This document shows, one piece after another, positions 33,629 through 46,240 of a stretch of DNA of 64,000 bases. Source of the DNA: Budorcas taxicolor (Eukaryota > Chordata > Mammalia > Artiodactyla > Bovidae). Under the pieces are notes generated by a model, which was not told where the DNA came from, searched no databases, and saw only the letters and a program-made list of their open reading frames with translations. Every line of letters starts with the position of its first letter. Positions within the stretch are counted from its first letter, which is position 1. A program made the translations under genes and the position numbers. The stretch spans positions 980,173 to 1,044,172 of the forward strand of contig NW_026291792.1 in NCBI RefSeq assembly GCF_023091745.1, given 5' to 3'.

Positions 33629-35030
33629 TTGCAGCTGCAAGCGGCTTGGCTCCCTCGACTCTTCCCAAGGAGGCTCGCGTCCCCGCGAACTGTGCACGTG
33701 GCTTCCAGGCAGGGACGCCCCGCGCCTCCTGCAGGTCTTGGCTCAGGGGCTGCTTCCCCTGAGCTGGGGCTGTGGGCGGGAGCCCAGACACACAGGGGCA
33801 GCCCCAACCTCCTGCACACGTCTCTGCAGGGGAGGAGAGCACTCGGGAAATGACGTCTGTCAGGCACCTTCTGGGCGCTCACGGAGTCAGCATCCGGGTG
33901 TGTGGGGCTGCAGACCCCAGCCAGGGGCCCTGGGAGCCTGGTGCTCTCCGTGCTGTGCTTAGTCTGGAAGGCCGCGCAACCGCTGTAAGAGCCCTGCAGT
34001 TGCCATTCCCTGCCCTATGACAAAGCTCTCACTGCTGGAGCCCTTGGCAGTGTGCAACACACCGGCCCCTAAAGCCACTGCAAGGATGCCCGGGGACTAG
34101 GTGCAAAGGCAAGGCAGGAGTGGAGCCGAGGCCAGGAAGGCGCCAGTAGCGTCTCCCAGTCTCGCGCAGCCTGCTCCTTCCTGGTCAGGAAGCCTAGACG
34201 CGAGGCAAGTCTGGGCAAGGCTCGCCCAGGGCAGAGCAGCCCCACGCCAGCAACTCTGCCAGATCTGGCCTCTGAGCAGAGCTGGAGCTCTGCCGTCCTG
34301 GAGGCGCACTGGGCTCCGGCCAAGAAGTGATCGCAGCCGCACGCAGCTGGGCTGCCTCCTCTTCCCCCGAGGAGGCTCGCTTCCCGCATGCTGTGCACTA
34401 GGCTTCCAGGCGGGGGCGCCCCGCGCTTCCTGCAGGTCTCGGCTCAGGGGCTGCTTCCCCTGAGCTGGGGCTGTGGGCGGGAGCCCAGACACGCAGGGGC
34501 AGGCCCCAACCACCTGCACACGTCTCTGCTGGGGAGGAGAGCCCCAGGGAAATGACGTCTGTCAGGCAAATTCCGGGTGCCCACGGAGTCAGCCTCCGGG
34601 TGTGTGGGGCTGCAGACCACAGCCAGGGGACCTGGGAGCCTTGTGCTCTCGGTGCGGCGCTGAGTCTGGGCGGCCAAGCAACCGCTGGAGGAGCCCTGCA
34701 CTTGCCCTCCCCTTCCTCTAATAGAGCCCTCACAGCTGGAGCGCTGGCAGGGTGCAAGCTACCGACCCCAAAGCCGTCCCCAAGGACGCCTGGGGCCTGG
34801 CTGCAAAGGCAAGGCAGGAGCGGGGCTGAGGCCAGGAAGGCGCCAGTGGCCTCTCCCAGCATCGCACAGCCTGCTCCTTCCTGGGCAGGAAGGCTAGCAG
34901 CGAGGCAAGCCTGGGCGATTCTCGCCCACGGCAGAGCTGCCTCGCGCAAGCCACTTGACTAGATCCGGCCTCTGAGAAGAGCTGGAGCTCTGCGGTACTG
35001 GACGCGCACTCGGCTCCGCCCAAGCAGGGA
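33629..35030 (+). repeat. Dimer D22, HOR-II dimer 2 (B from 34331)
   Basis: A has AGGCCGCGCAACC, ATGACAAAGC, CGGCCCCTAAAGC and ATGCCCGGGG. B has GTGCAAGCTACC, AGCGGGGCTG and GCGATTCTCG. Confidence 0.9.
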
Positions 35031-36431
35031 TTGCAGCTGCAAGCGGCTTGGCTCCCTCGACTCTTCCCAAGGAGGCTCGCGTCCCCACGAACTGTGCACG
35101 TGGCTTCCAGGCAGGGACGCCCCGCGCCTCCTGCAGGTCTTGGCTCAGGGGCTGCTTCCCCTGAGCTGGGGCTGTGGGCGGGAGCCCAGACACACAGGGG
35201 CAGCCCCAACCCCCTGCACACGTCTCTGCAGGGCAGGAGAGCACTCGGGAAATGACGACGGTCAGGCACCTTCTGGGCGCTCACGGAGTCAGCATCCGGG
35301 TGTGTGGGGCTGCAGACCCCAGCCAGGGGCGCTGGGAGCCTGGTGCTCTCCGTGCTGTGCTTAGTCTGGAAGGCCGAGCAACCGCTGTAAGAGCCCTGCA
35401 GTTGCCATTCCCTGCCCTATGACAGAGCTCTCACTGCTGGAGCCCTTGGCAGTGTGCAACACACCGGCCTCTAAAGCCACTGCAAGGATGCCTGGGGACT
35501 AGGTGCAAAGGCAAGGCAGGAGTGGAGCCGAGGCCAGGAAGGCGCCAGTAGCGTCTCCCAGTCTCGCGCAGCCTTCTCCTTCCTGGTCAGGAAGCCTAGA
35601 CGCGAGGCAAGTCTGGCAAGGCTCACCCAGGGCAGAGCAGCCCCACGCCAGCAACTCTGCCAGATCTGGCCTCTGAGCAGAGCTGGAGCTCTGCCGTACT
35701 GGAGGCGCACTGGGCTCCGGCCAAGAAGTGATCGCAGCCGCACGCAGCTGGGCTGCCTCCTCTTCCCCCGAGGAGGCTCGCTTCCCGCATGCTGTGCACT
35801 AGGCTTCCATGCGGGGGCGTCCCGCGCTTCCTGCAGGTCTCGGCTCAGGGGCTGCTTCCCCTGACCTGGGGCTGTGGGCGGGAGCCCAGACACGCAGGGG
35901 CAGGCCCCAACCACCTGCACACGTCTCTGCTGGGGAGGAGAGCCCCAGGGAAATGACGTCTGTCAGGCAAATTCCGGGTGCCCACGGAGTCAGCCTCCGG
36001 GTGTGTGGGGCTGCAGACCACAGCCAGGGGACCTGGGAGCCTTGTGCTCTCGGTGCGGCGCTGAGTCTGGGCGGCCAAGCAACCGCTGGAGGAGCCCTGC
36101 ACTTGCCCTCCCCTTCCTCTAATAGAGCCCTCACAGCTGGAGCGCTGGCTGGGTGCAAGCCACCGACCCCAAAGCCGTCCCCAAGGACGCCTGGGGCCTG
36201 GCTGCAAAGGCAAGGCAGGAGCGGAGCTGAGGCCAGGAAGGCGCCAGTGGCCTCTCCCAGCATCGCACAGCCTGCTCCTTCCTGGGCAGGAAGGCTAGCA
36301 GCGAGGCAAGCCTGGGCGACTCTCGCCCACGGCAGAGCTGCCTCGCGCAAGCCACTTGACTAGATCCGGCCTCTGAGAAGAGCTGGAGCTCTGCGGTACT
36401 GGACGCGCACTCGGCTCCGCCCAAGCAGGGA
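35031..36431 (+). repeat. Dimer D23, HOR-II dimer 3 (1,401 bp; B from 35732)
   Basis: A has CCCCACGAAC, CAACCCCCTGC, TGACGACGG, GGGCGCTGGG, ATGCCTGGGG and the 1 bp deletion AGTCTGGCAAGGCTCACCC. B has CCATGCGGGGGCGTCC and CCCCTGACCTGG. Confidence 0.9.
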
Positions 36432-37832
36432 TTGCAGCTGCAAGCGGCTTGGCTCCCTCGACTCTTCCCAAGGAGGCTCGCGTCCCCGCGAACTGTGCAC
36501 GTGGCTTCCAGGCAGGGACGCCCCTCGCCTCCTGCAGGTCTTGGCTCAGGGGCTGCTTCCCCTGAGCTGGGGCTGTGGGCGGGAGCCCAGACACGCAGGT
36601 GCAGCACCAACCTCCTGCACACGTCTCTGCAGGGGAGGAGAGCACTCGGGAAATGACGTCTGTCAGGCACCTTCTGGGCGCTCACGGAGTCAGCATCCGG
36701 GTGTGTGGGGCTGCAGACCCCAGCCAGGGGCCCTGGGAGCCTGGTGCTCTCCGTGCTGTGCTCAGTCTGGGCGGCCAAGCAACCGCTGGAGGAGCCCTGC
36801 AGTTGCCATTCCCTGTCCTATGACAGAGCTCTCACTGCTGGAGCCCTTGGCAGTGTGCAACACACCGGCCCCTAAATCCAGTGCAAGACGCCTGGGGACT
36901 AGGTGCAAAGGCAAGGCAGGAGTGGAGCCGAGGCCAGGAAGGCGCCAGTAGCGTCTCCCAGTCTCGCGCAGCCTGCTCCTTCCTGGTCAGGAAGCCTAGA
37001 CGCGAGGCAAGTCTGGGCAAGGCTCGCCCAGGGCAGAGCAGCCCCACGCCAGCAACTCTGCCAGATCTGGCCTCTGAGCAGAGCTGGAGCTCTGCCGTCC
37101 TGGAGGCGCACTGGGCTCCGGCCAAGAAGTGATCGCAGCCGCACGCAGCTGGGCTGCCTCCTCTTCCCCCGAGGAGGCTCGCTTCCCGCATGCTGTGCAC
37201 TAGGCTTCCAGGCGGGGGCGCCCCGCGCTTCCTGCAGGTCTCGGCTCAGGGGCTGCTTCCCCTGAGCTGGGGCTGTGGGCGGGAGCCCAGACACGCAGGG
37301 GCAGGCCCCAACCACCTGCACACGTCTCTGCTGGGGAGGAGAGCCCCAGGGAAATGACGTCTGTCAGGCAAATTCCGGGTGCCCACGGAGTCAGCCTCCG
37401 GGTGTGTGGGGCTGCAGACCACAGCCAGGGGACCTGGGAGCCTTGTGCTCTCGGTGCGGCGCTGAGTCTGGGCGGCCAAGCAACCGCTGGAGGAGCCCTG
37501 CACTTGCCCTCCCCTTCCTCTAATAGAGCCCTCACAGCTGGAGCGCTGGCTGGGTGCAAGCCACCGACCCCAAAGCCGTCCCCAAGGACGCCTGGGGCCT
37601 GGCTGCAAAGGCAAGGCAGGAGCGGAGCTGAGGCCAGGAAGGCGCCAGTGGCCTCTCCCAGCATCGCACAGCCTGCTCCTTCCTGGGCAGGAAGGCTAGC
37701 AGCGAGGCAAGCCTGGGCGACTCTCGCCCACGGCAGAGCTGCCTCGCGCAAGCCACTTGACTAGATCCGGCCTCTGAGAAGAGCTGGAGCTCTGCGGTAC
37801 TGGACGCGCACTCGGCTCCGCCCAAGCAGGGA
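36432..37832 (+). repeat. Dimer D24, HOR-II dimer 1 copy (1,401 bp; B from 37133)
   Basis: Copy of D21 at +4,204 bp with the same A patch and deletion. Confidence 0.9.
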
Positions 37833-39234
37833 TTGCAGCTGCAAGCGGCTTGGCTCCCTCGACTCTTCCCAAGGAGGCTCGCGTCCCCGCGAACTGTGCA
37901 CGTGGCTTCCAGGCAGGGACGCCCCGCGCCTCCTGCAGGTCTTGGCTCAGGGGCTGCTTCCCCTGAGCTGGGGCTGTGGGCGGGAGCCCAGACACACAGG
38001 GGCAGCCCCAACCTCCTGCACACGTCTCTGCAGGGGAGGAGAGCACTCGGGAAATGACGTCTGTCAGGCACCTTCTGGGCGCTCACGGAGTCAGCATCCG
38101 GGTGTGTGGGGCTGCAGACCCCAGCCAGGGGCCCTGGGAGCCTGGTGCTCTCCGTGCTGTGCTTAGTCTGGAAGGCCGCGCAACCGCTGTAAGAGCCCTG
38201 CAGTTGCCATTCCCTGCCCTATGACAAAGCTCTCACTGCTGGAGCCCTTGGCAGTGTGCAACACACCGGCCCCTAAAGCCACTGCAAGGATGCCCGGGGA
38301 CTAGGTGCAAAGGCAAGGCAGGAGTGGAGCCGAGGCCAGGAAGGCGCCAGTAGCGTCTCCCAGTCTCGCGCAGCCTGCTCCTTCCTGGTCAGGAAGCCTA
38401 GACGCGAGGCAAGTCTGGGCAAGGCTCGCCCAGGGCAGAGCAGCCCCACGCCAGCAACTCTGCCAGATCTGGCCTCTGAGCAGAGCTGGAGCTCTGCCGT
38501 CCTGGAGGCGCACTGGGCTCCGGCCAAGAAGTGATCGCAGCCGCACGCAGCTGGGCTGCCTCCTCTTCCCCCGAGGAGGCTCGCTTCCCGCATGCTGTGC
38601 ACTAGGCTTCCAGGCGGGGGCGCCCCGCGCTTCCTGCAGGTCTCGGCTCAGGGGCTGCTTCCCCTGAGCTGGGGCTGTGGGCGGGAGCCCAGACACGCAG
38701 GGGCAGGCCCCAACCACCTGCACACGTCTCTGCTGGGGAGGAGAGCCCCAGGGAAATGACGTCTGTCAGGCAAATTCCGGGTGCCCACGGAGTCAGCCTC
38801 CGGGTGTGTGGGGCTGCAGACCACAGCCAGGGGACCTGGGAGCCTTGTGCTCTCGGTGCGGCGCTGAGTCTGGGCGGCCAAGCAACCGCTGGAGGAGCCC
38901 TGCACTTGCCCTCCCCTTCCTCTAATAGAGCCCTCACAGCTGGAGCGCTGGCAGGGTGCAAGCTACCGACCCCAAAGCCGTCCCCAAGGACGCCTGGGGC
39001 CTGGCTGCAAAGGCAAGGCAGGAGCGGGGCTGAGGCCAGGAAGGCGCCAGTGGCCTCTCCCAGCATCGCACAGCCTGCTCCTTCCTGGGCAGGAAGGCTA
39101 GCAGCGAGGCAAGCCTGGGCGATTCTCGCCCACGGCAGAGCTGCCTCGCGCAAGCCACTTGACTAGATCCGGCCTCTGAGAAGAGCTGGAGCTCTGCGGT
39201 ACTGGACGCGCACTCGGCTCCGCCCAAGCAGGGA
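37833..39234 (+). repeat. Dimer D25, HOR-II dimer 2 copy (B from 38535)
   Basis: Copy of D22, including ATGACAAAGC, GTGCAAGCTACC and GCGATTCTCG. Confidence 0.9.
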
Positions 39235-40635
39235 TTGCAGCTGCAAGCGGCTTGGCTCCCTCGACTCTTCCCAAGGAGGCTCGCGTCCCCACGAACTGTG
39301 CACGTGGCTTCCAGGCAGGGACGCCCCGCGCCTCCTGCAGGTCTTGGCTCAGGGGCTGCTTCCCCTGAGCTGGGGCTGTGGGCGGGAGCCCAGACACACA
39401 GGGGCAGCCCCAACCCCCTGCACACGTCTCTGCAGGGCAGGAGAGCACTCGGGAAATGACGACGGTCAGGCACCTTCTGGGCGCTCACGGAGTCAGCATC
39501 CGGGTGTGTGGGGCTGCAGACCCCAGCCAGGGGCGCTGGGAGCCTGGTGCTCTCCGTGCTGTGCTTAGTCTGGAAGGCCGAGCAACCGCTGTAAGAGCCC
39601 TGCAGTTGCCATTCCCTGCCCTATGACAGAGCTCTCACTGCTGGAGCCCTTGGCAGTGTGCAACACACCGGCCTCTAAAGCCACTGCAAGGATGCCTGGG
39701 GACTAGGTGCAAAGGCAAGGCAGGAGTGGAGCCGAGGCCAGGAAGGCGCCAGTAGCGTCTCCCAGTCTCGCGCAGCCTTCTCCTTCCTGGTCAGGAAGCC
39801 TAGACGCGAGGCAAGTCTGGCAAGGCTCACCCAGGGCAGAGCAGCCCCACGCCAGCAACTCTGCCAGATCTGGCCTCTGAGCAGAGCTGGAGCTCTGCCG
39901 TACTGGAGGCGCACTGGGCTCCGGCCAAGAAGTGATCGCAGCCGCACGCAGCTGGGCTGCCTCCTCTTCCCCCGAGGAGGCTCGCTTCCCGCATGCTGTG
40001 CACTAGGCTTCCATGCGGGGGCGTCCCGCGCTTCCTGCAGGTCTCGGCTCAGGGGCTGCTTCCCCTGACCTGGGGCTGTGGGCGGGAGCCCAGACACGCA
40101 GGGGCAGGCCCCAACCACCTGCACACGTCTCTGCTGGGGAGGAGAGCCCCAGGGAAATGACGTCTGTCAGGCAAATTCCGGGTGCCCACGGAGTCAGCCT
40201 CCGGGTGTGTGGGGCTGCAGACCACAGCCAGGGGACCTGGGAGCCTTGTGCTCTCGGTGCGGCGCTGAGTCTGGGCGGCCAAGCAACCGCTGGAGGAGCC
40301 CTGCACTTGCCCTCCCCTTCCTCTAATAGAGCCCTCACAGCTGGAGCGCTGGCTGGGTGCAAGCCACCGACCCCAAAGCCGTCCCCAAGGACGCCTGGGG
40401 CCTGGCTGCAAAGGCAAGGCAGGAGCGGAGCTGAGGCCAGGAAGGCGCCAGTGGCCTCTCCCAGAATCGCACAGCCTGCTCCTTCCTGGGCAGGAAGGCT
40501 AGCAGCGAGGCAAGCCTGGGCGACTCTCGCCCACGGCAGAGCTGCCTCGCGCAAGCCACTTGACTAGATCCGGCCTCTGAGAAGAGCTGGAGCTCTGCGG
40601 TACTGGACGCGCACTCGGCTCCGCCCAAGCAGGGA
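39235..40635 (+). repeat. Dimer D26, HOR-II dimer 3 copy (1,401 bp; B from 39936)
   Basis: Copy of D23 with CCCAGAATCGC near the B 3' end as a private difference. Confidence 0.9.
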
Positions 40636-42036
40636 TTGCAGCTGCAAGCGGCTTGGCTCCCTCGACTCTTCCCAAGGAGGCTCGCGTCCCCACGAACTGT
40701 GCACGTGGCTTCCAGGCAGGGACGCCCCGCGCCTCCTGCAGGTCTTGGCTCAGGGGCTGCTTCCCCTGAGCTGGGGCTGTGGGCGGGAGCCCAGACACGC
40801 AGGGGCAGCCCCAACCTCCTGCACACGTCTCTGCAGGGCAGGAGAGCACTCGGGAAATGACGACGGTCAGGCACCTTCTGGGCGCTCACGGAGTCAGCAT
40901 CCGGGTGTGTGGGGCTGCAGACCCCAGCCAGGGGCCCTGGGAGCCTGGTGCTCTCCGTGCTGTGCTTAGTCTGGCAGGCCGAGCAACCGCTGTAAGAGCC
41001 CTGCAGTTGCCATTCCCTGCCCTATGACAGAGCTCTCACTGCTGGAGCCCTTGGCAGTGTGCAACACACCGGCCTCTAAAGCCACTGCAAGGATGCCCGG
41101 GGACTAGGTGCAAAGGCAAGGCAGGAGTGGAGCCGAGGCCAGGAAGGCGCCAGTAGCGTCTCCCAGTCTCGCGCAGCCTTCTCCTTCCTGGTCAGGAACC
41201 CTAGACGCGAGGCAAGTCTGGGCAAGTCTCGCCCAGGGCAGAGCAGCCCCACGCCAGCAACTCTGCCAGATCTGGCCTCTGAGCAGAGCTGGAGCTCTGC
41301 CGTACTGGAGGCGCACTGGGCTCCGGCCAAGAAGTGATCGCAGCCGCACGCAGCTGGGCTGCTCCTCTTCCCCCGAGGAGGCTCGCTTCCCGCATGCTGT
41401 GCACTAGGCTTCCAGGCGGGGGCGCCCCGCGCTTCCTGCAGGTCTCGGCTCAGGGGCTGCTTCCCCTGAGCTGGGGCTGTGGGCGGGAGCCCAGACACGC
41501 AGGGGCAGGCCCCAACCACCTGCACACGTCTCTGCTGGGGAGGAGAGCCCCAGGGAAATGACGTCTGTCAGGCAAATTCCGGGTGCCCACGGAGTCAGCC
41601 TCCGGGTGTGTGGGGCTGCAGACCACAGCCAGGGGACCTGGGAGCCTTGTGCTCTCGGTGCGGCGCTGAGTCTGGGCGGCCAAGCAACCGCTGGAGGAGC
41701 CCTGCACTTGCCCTCCCCTTCCTCTAATAGAGCCCTCACAGCTGGAGCGCTGGCAGGGTGCAAGCTATCGACCCCAAAGCCGTCCCCAAGGACGCCTGGG
41801 GCCTGGCTGCAAAGGCAAGGCAGGAGAGGAGCTGAGGCCAGGAAGGCGCCAGTGGCCTCTCCCAGCATCGCACAGCCTGCTCCTTCCTGGGCAGGAAGGC
41901 TAGCAGCGAGGCAAGCCTGGGCGACTCTCGCCCACGGCAGAGCTGCCTCGCGCAAGCAACTTGACTAGATCCGGCCTCTGAGAAGAGCTGGAGCTCTGCG
42001 GTACTGGACACGCACTCGGCTCCGCCCAAGCAGGGA
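40636..42036 (+). repeat. Dimer D27 (1,401 bp; B from 41338)
   Basis: A has CCCCACGAAC, ACACGCAGG, TGACGACGG, a private CAGGAACCCTAG and GGGCAAGTCTCG. B lost one C (GGGCTGCTCCTC, about 41361) and has GTGCAAGCTATCG, GGAGAGGAGCTG and CTGGACACGC. It belongs to neither neighbouring HOR. Confidence 0.88.
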
Positions 42037-43436
42037 TTGCAGCTGCAAGCGGCTTGGCTCCCTCGACTCTTCCCAAGCAGGCTCGCGTCCCCGCGAACTG
42101 TGCACGTGGCTTCCAGGCAGGGACGCCCCTCGCCTCCTGCAGGTCTTGGCTCAGGGGCTGCTTCCCCTGAGCTGGGGCTGTGGGCGGGAGCCCAGACACG
42201 CAGGTGCAGCACCAACCTCCTGCACACGTCTCTGCAGGGGAGGAGAGCACTCGGGAAATGACGTCTGTCAGGCACCTTCTGGGCGCTCACGGAGTCAGCA
42301 TCCGGGTGTGTGGGGCTGCAGACCCCAGCCAGGGGCCCTGGGAGCCTGGTGCTCTCCGTGCTGTGCTCAGTCTGGGCGGCCAAGCAACCGCTGGAGGAGC
42401 CCTGCAGTTGCCATTCCCTGTCCTATGACAGAGCTCTCACTGCTGGAGCCCTTGGCAGTGTGCAACACACCGGCCCCTAAATCCAGTGCAAGACGCCTGG
42501 GGACTAGGTGCAAAGGCAAGGCAGGAGTGGAGCCGAGGCCAGGAAGGCGCCAGTAGCTTCTCCCAGTCTCGCGCAGCCTGCTCCTTCCTGGTCAGGAAGC
42601 CTAGACGCGAGGCAAGTCTGGGCAAGGCTCGCCCAGGGCAGAGCAGCCCCACGCCAGCAACTCTGCCAGATCTGGCCTCTGAGCAGAGCTGGAGCTCTGC
42701 CGTACTGGAGGCGCACTGGGCTCCGGCCAAGAAGTGATCTCAGCCGCACGCAGCGGGGCTGCCTCCTCTTCCCCCAAGGAGGCTCGCTTCCCGCATGCTG
42801 TGCACTAGGCTTCCAGGCGGGGGCGCCCCGCGCTTCCTGCAGGTCTCGGCTAGGGGCTGCTTCCCCTGAGCTGGGGCTGTGGGCGGGAGCCCAGACACGC
42901 AGGGGCAGGCCCCAACCACCTGCACACGTCTCTGCTGGGGAGGAGAGCCCCAGGGAAATGACGTCTGTCAGGCAAATTCCGGGTGCCCACGGAGTCAGCC
43001 TCCGGGTGGGTGGGGCTGCAGACCACAGCCAGGGGACCTGGGAGCCTTGTGCTCTCGGTGCGGCGCTGAGTCTGGGCGGCCAAGCAACCGCTGGAGGAGC
43101 CCTGCACTTGCCCTCCCCTTCCTCTAATAGAGCCCTCACAGCTGGAGCGCTGGCAGGGCGCAAGCCACCGACCCCAAAGCCGTCCCCAAGGACGCCTGGG
43201 GCCTGGCTGCAAAGGCAAGGCAGGAGCGGAGCTGAGGCCAGGAAGGCGCCAGTGGCCTCTCCCAGCATCGCACAGCCTGCTCCTTCCTGGGCAGGAAGGC
43301 TAGCAGCGAGGCAAGCCTGGGCGACTCTCGCCCACGGCAGAGCTGCCTCGCGCAAGCAACTTGACTAGATCCGGCCTCTGAGAAGAGCTGGAGCTCTGCG
43401 GTACTGGACGCGCACTCGGCTCCGCCCAAGCAGGGA
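42037..43436 (+). repeat. Dimer D28, HOR-III dimer 1 (1,400 bp; B from 42738)
   Basis: Patch-bearing A subtype with a private CCAAGCAGGCTCG. B has GCAGCGGGGCTG, CCCCCAAGGAGG, the 1 bp deletion CGGCTAGGGG (about 42850), GGTGGGTGG and GGCAGGGCGC. The frame shift from that deletion is what joins long open frames across the dimer on both strands. Confidence 0.9.
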
Positions 43437-44838
43437 TTGCAGCTGCAAGCGGCTTGGCTCCCTCGACTCTTCCCAAGGAGGCTGGCGTCCCCGCGAACTG
43501 TGCACGTGGCTTCCAGGCAGGGACGCCCCGCGCCCCCTGCAGGTCTTGGCTCAGGGGCTGCTTCCCCTGAGCTGGGGCTGTGGGCGGGAGCCCAGACACA
43601 CAGGGGCAGCCCCAACCTCCTGCACACGTCTCTGCAGGGGAGGAGAGCACTCGGGAAATGACGTCTGTCAGGCACCTTCTGGGCGCTCACGGAGTCAGCA
43701 TCCGGGTGTGTGGGGCTGCAGACCCCAGCCAGGGGCCCTGGGAGCCTGGTGCTCTCCGTGCTGTGCTTAGTCTGGAAGGCCGAGCAACCGCTGTAAGAGC
43801 CCTGCAGTTGCCATTCCCTGCCCTATGACAGAGCTCTCACTGCTGGAGCCCTTGGCAGTGTGCAACACACCGGCCTCTAAAGCCACTGCAAGGATGCCCA
43901 GGGACTAGGTGCAAAGGCAAGGCAGGAGTGGAGCCGAGGCCAGGAAGGCGCCAGTAGCTTCTCCCAGTCTCGCGCAGCCTGCTCCTTCCTGGTCAGGAAG
44001 CCTAGACGCGAGGCAAGTCTGGGCAAGGCTCGCCCAGGGCAGAGCAGCCCCACGCCAGCAACTCTGCCAGATCTGGCCTCTGAGCAGAGCTGGAGCTCTG
44101 CCGTACTGGAGGCGCACTGGGCTCCGGCCAAGAAGTGATCGCAGCCGCACGCAGCTGGGCTGCCTCCTCTTCCCCCGAGGAGGCTCGCTTCCCGCATGCT
44201 GTGCACTAGGCTTCCAGGCGGGGGCGCCCCGCGCTTCCTGCAGGTCTCGGCTCAGGGGCTGCTTCCCCTGATCTGGGGCTGTGGGCGGGAGCCCAGACAC
44301 GCAGGGGCAGGACCCAACCACCTGCACACGTCTCTGCTGGGGAGGAGAGCCCCAGGGAAATGACGTCTGTCAGGCAAATTCCGGGTGCCCACGGAGTCAG
44401 CCTCCGGGTGTGTGGGGCTGCAGACCACAGCCAGGGGACCTGGGAGCCTTGTGCTCTCGGTGCGGCGCTGAGTCTGGGCGGCCAAGCAACCGCTGGAGGA
44501 GCCCTGCACTTGCCCTCCCCTTCCTCTAATAGAGCCCTCACAGCTGGAGCGCTGGCAGGGTGCAAGCGACCGACCCCAAAGCCGTCCCCAAGGACGCCTG
44601 GGGCCTGGCTGCAAAGGCAAGGCAGGAGCGGAGCTGAGGCCAAGAAGGCGCCAGTGGCCTCTCCCATCATCGCACAGTCTGCTCCTTCCTGGGCAGGAAG
44701 GCTAGCAGCGAGGCAAGCCTGGGCGACTCTCGCCCACGGCAGAGCTGCCTCGCGCAAGCCACTTGACTAGATCCGGCCTCTGAGAAGAGCTGGAACTCTG
44801 CGGTACTGGACGCGCACTCGGCTCCGCCCAAGCAGGGA
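43437..44838 (+). repeat. Dimer D29, HOR-III dimer 2 (B from 44139)
   Basis: A has GGCTGGCGTCC and AGTAGCTTCTCC. B has CCCCTGATCTGG, GGCAGGACCC, GTGCAAGCGACC and the CCATCATCGC / CACAGTCTGC set, so it descends from the D14 type. Confidence 0.9.
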
Positions 44839-46240
44839 TTGCAGCTGCAAGCGGCTTGGCTCCCTCGACTCTTCCCAAGGAGGCTCGCGTCCCCGCGAAC
44901 TGTGCACGTGGCTTCCAGGCAGGGACGCCCTGCGCCTCCTGCAGGTCTTGGCTCAGGGGCTGCTTCCCCTGAGCTGGGGCTGTGGGCGGGAGCCCAGACA
45001 CGCAGAGGCAGCCCCAACCTCCTGCACACGTCTCTGCAGGGCAGGAGAGCACTCGGGAAATGACGACGGTCAGGCACCTTCTGGGCGCTCACGGAGTCAG
45101 CATCCGGGTGTGTGGGGCTGCAGACCCCAGCCAGGGGCCCTGGGAGCCTGGTGCTCTCCGTGCTGTGCTTAGTCTGGCAGGCCGAGCAACCGCTGTAAGA
45201 GCCCTGCAGTTGCCATTCCCTGCCCTATGACAGAGCTCTCACTGCTGGAGCCCTTGGCAGTGTGCAACACACCGGCCTCTAAAGCCACTGCAAGGATGCC
45301 CGGGGACTAGGTGCAAAGGCAAGGCAGGAGTGGAGCCGAGGCCAGGAAGGCGCCAGTAGCGTCTCCCAGTCTCGCGCAGCCTTCTCCTTCCTGGTCAGGA
45401 AGCCTAGACGCGAGGCAAGTCTGGGCAAGGCTCGCCCAGGGCAGAGCAGCCCCACGCCAGCAACTCTGCCAGATCTGGCCTCTGAGCAGAGCTGGAGCTC
45501 TGCCGTACTGGAGGCGCACTGGGCTCCGGCCAAGAAGTGATCGCAGCCGCACGCAGCTGGGCTGCCTCCTCTTCCCCCGAGGAGGCTCGCTTCCCGCATG
45601 CTGTGCACTAGGCTTCCAGGCGGGGGCGCCCCGCGCTTCCTGCAGGTCTCGGCTCAGGGGCTGCTTCCCCTGAGCTGGGGCTGTGGGCGGGAGCCCAGAC
45701 ACGCAGGGGCAGGCCCCAACCACCTGCACACGTCTCTGCTGGGGAGGAGAGCCCCAGGGAAATGACGTCTGTCAGGCAAATTCCGGGTGCCCACGGAGTC
45801 AGCCTCCGGGTGTGTGGGGCTGCAGACCACAGCCAGGGGACCTGGGAGCCTTGTGCTCTCGGTGCGGCGCTGAGTCTGGGCGGCCAAGCAACCGCTGGAG
45901 GAGCCCTGCACTTGCCCTCCCCTTCCTCTAATAGAGCCCTCACAGCTGGAGCGCTGGCTGGGCGCAAGCCACCGACCCCAAAGCCGTCCCCAAGGACGCC
46001 TGGGGCCTGGCTGCAAAGGCAAGGCAGGAGCGGAGCTGAGGCCAGGAAGGCGCCAGTGGCCTCTCCCAGCATCGCACAGCCTGCTCCTTCCTGGGCAGGA
46101 AGGCTAGCAGCGAGGCAAGCCTGGGCGACTCTCACCCACGGCAGAGCTGCCTCGCGCAAGCAACTTGACTAGATCCGGCCTCTGAGAAGAGCTGGAGCTC
46201 TGCGGTACTGGACACGCACTCGGCTCCGCCCAAGCAGGGA
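44839..46240 (+). repeat. Dimer D30, HOR-III dimer 3 (B from 45541)
   Basis: A has GACGCCCTGCGCC, ACACGCAGAGGC, TGACGACGG and GCAGCCTTCTCC. B has GGCTGGGCGC, GACTCTCACCC, GCAACTTG and CTGGACACGC. Confidence 0.9.

Larger units (their letters stand above)
32228..36431. repeat. HOR-II copy 1 (4,204 bp, three dimers)
   Basis: Three dimers of 1,401, 1,402 and 1,401 bp. All three recur 4,204 bp downstream with the same private variants, including GATTCTCGCCC and ATGACAAAGC in dimer 2 and CCATGCGGGGGCGTCC in dimer 3. The upstream dimer at 30827 is a close relative of dimer 1. Confidence 0.9.
36432..40635. repeat. HOR-II copy 2 (4,204 bp, three dimers)
   Basis: Near-exact copy of the block 4,204 bp upstream. 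It starts to differ late in the third dimer, where CCCAGAATCGC (about 40463) replaces CCCAGCATCGC. The same rare variant appears in the dimer at 56050, tying this copy to the right-hand end of the window. Confidence 0.9.
42037..46240. repeat. HOR-III copy 1 (4,204 bp, three dimers)
   Basis: Dimers of 1,400, 1,402 and 1,402 bp. The first is short because it combines a 1 bp deletion in A (CCAGTGCAAGACGCC form) with a 1 bp deletion in B (CGGCTAGGGG for CGGCTCAGGGG). The same length as HOR-II is coincidental: the dimer types differ. Confidence 0.9.
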
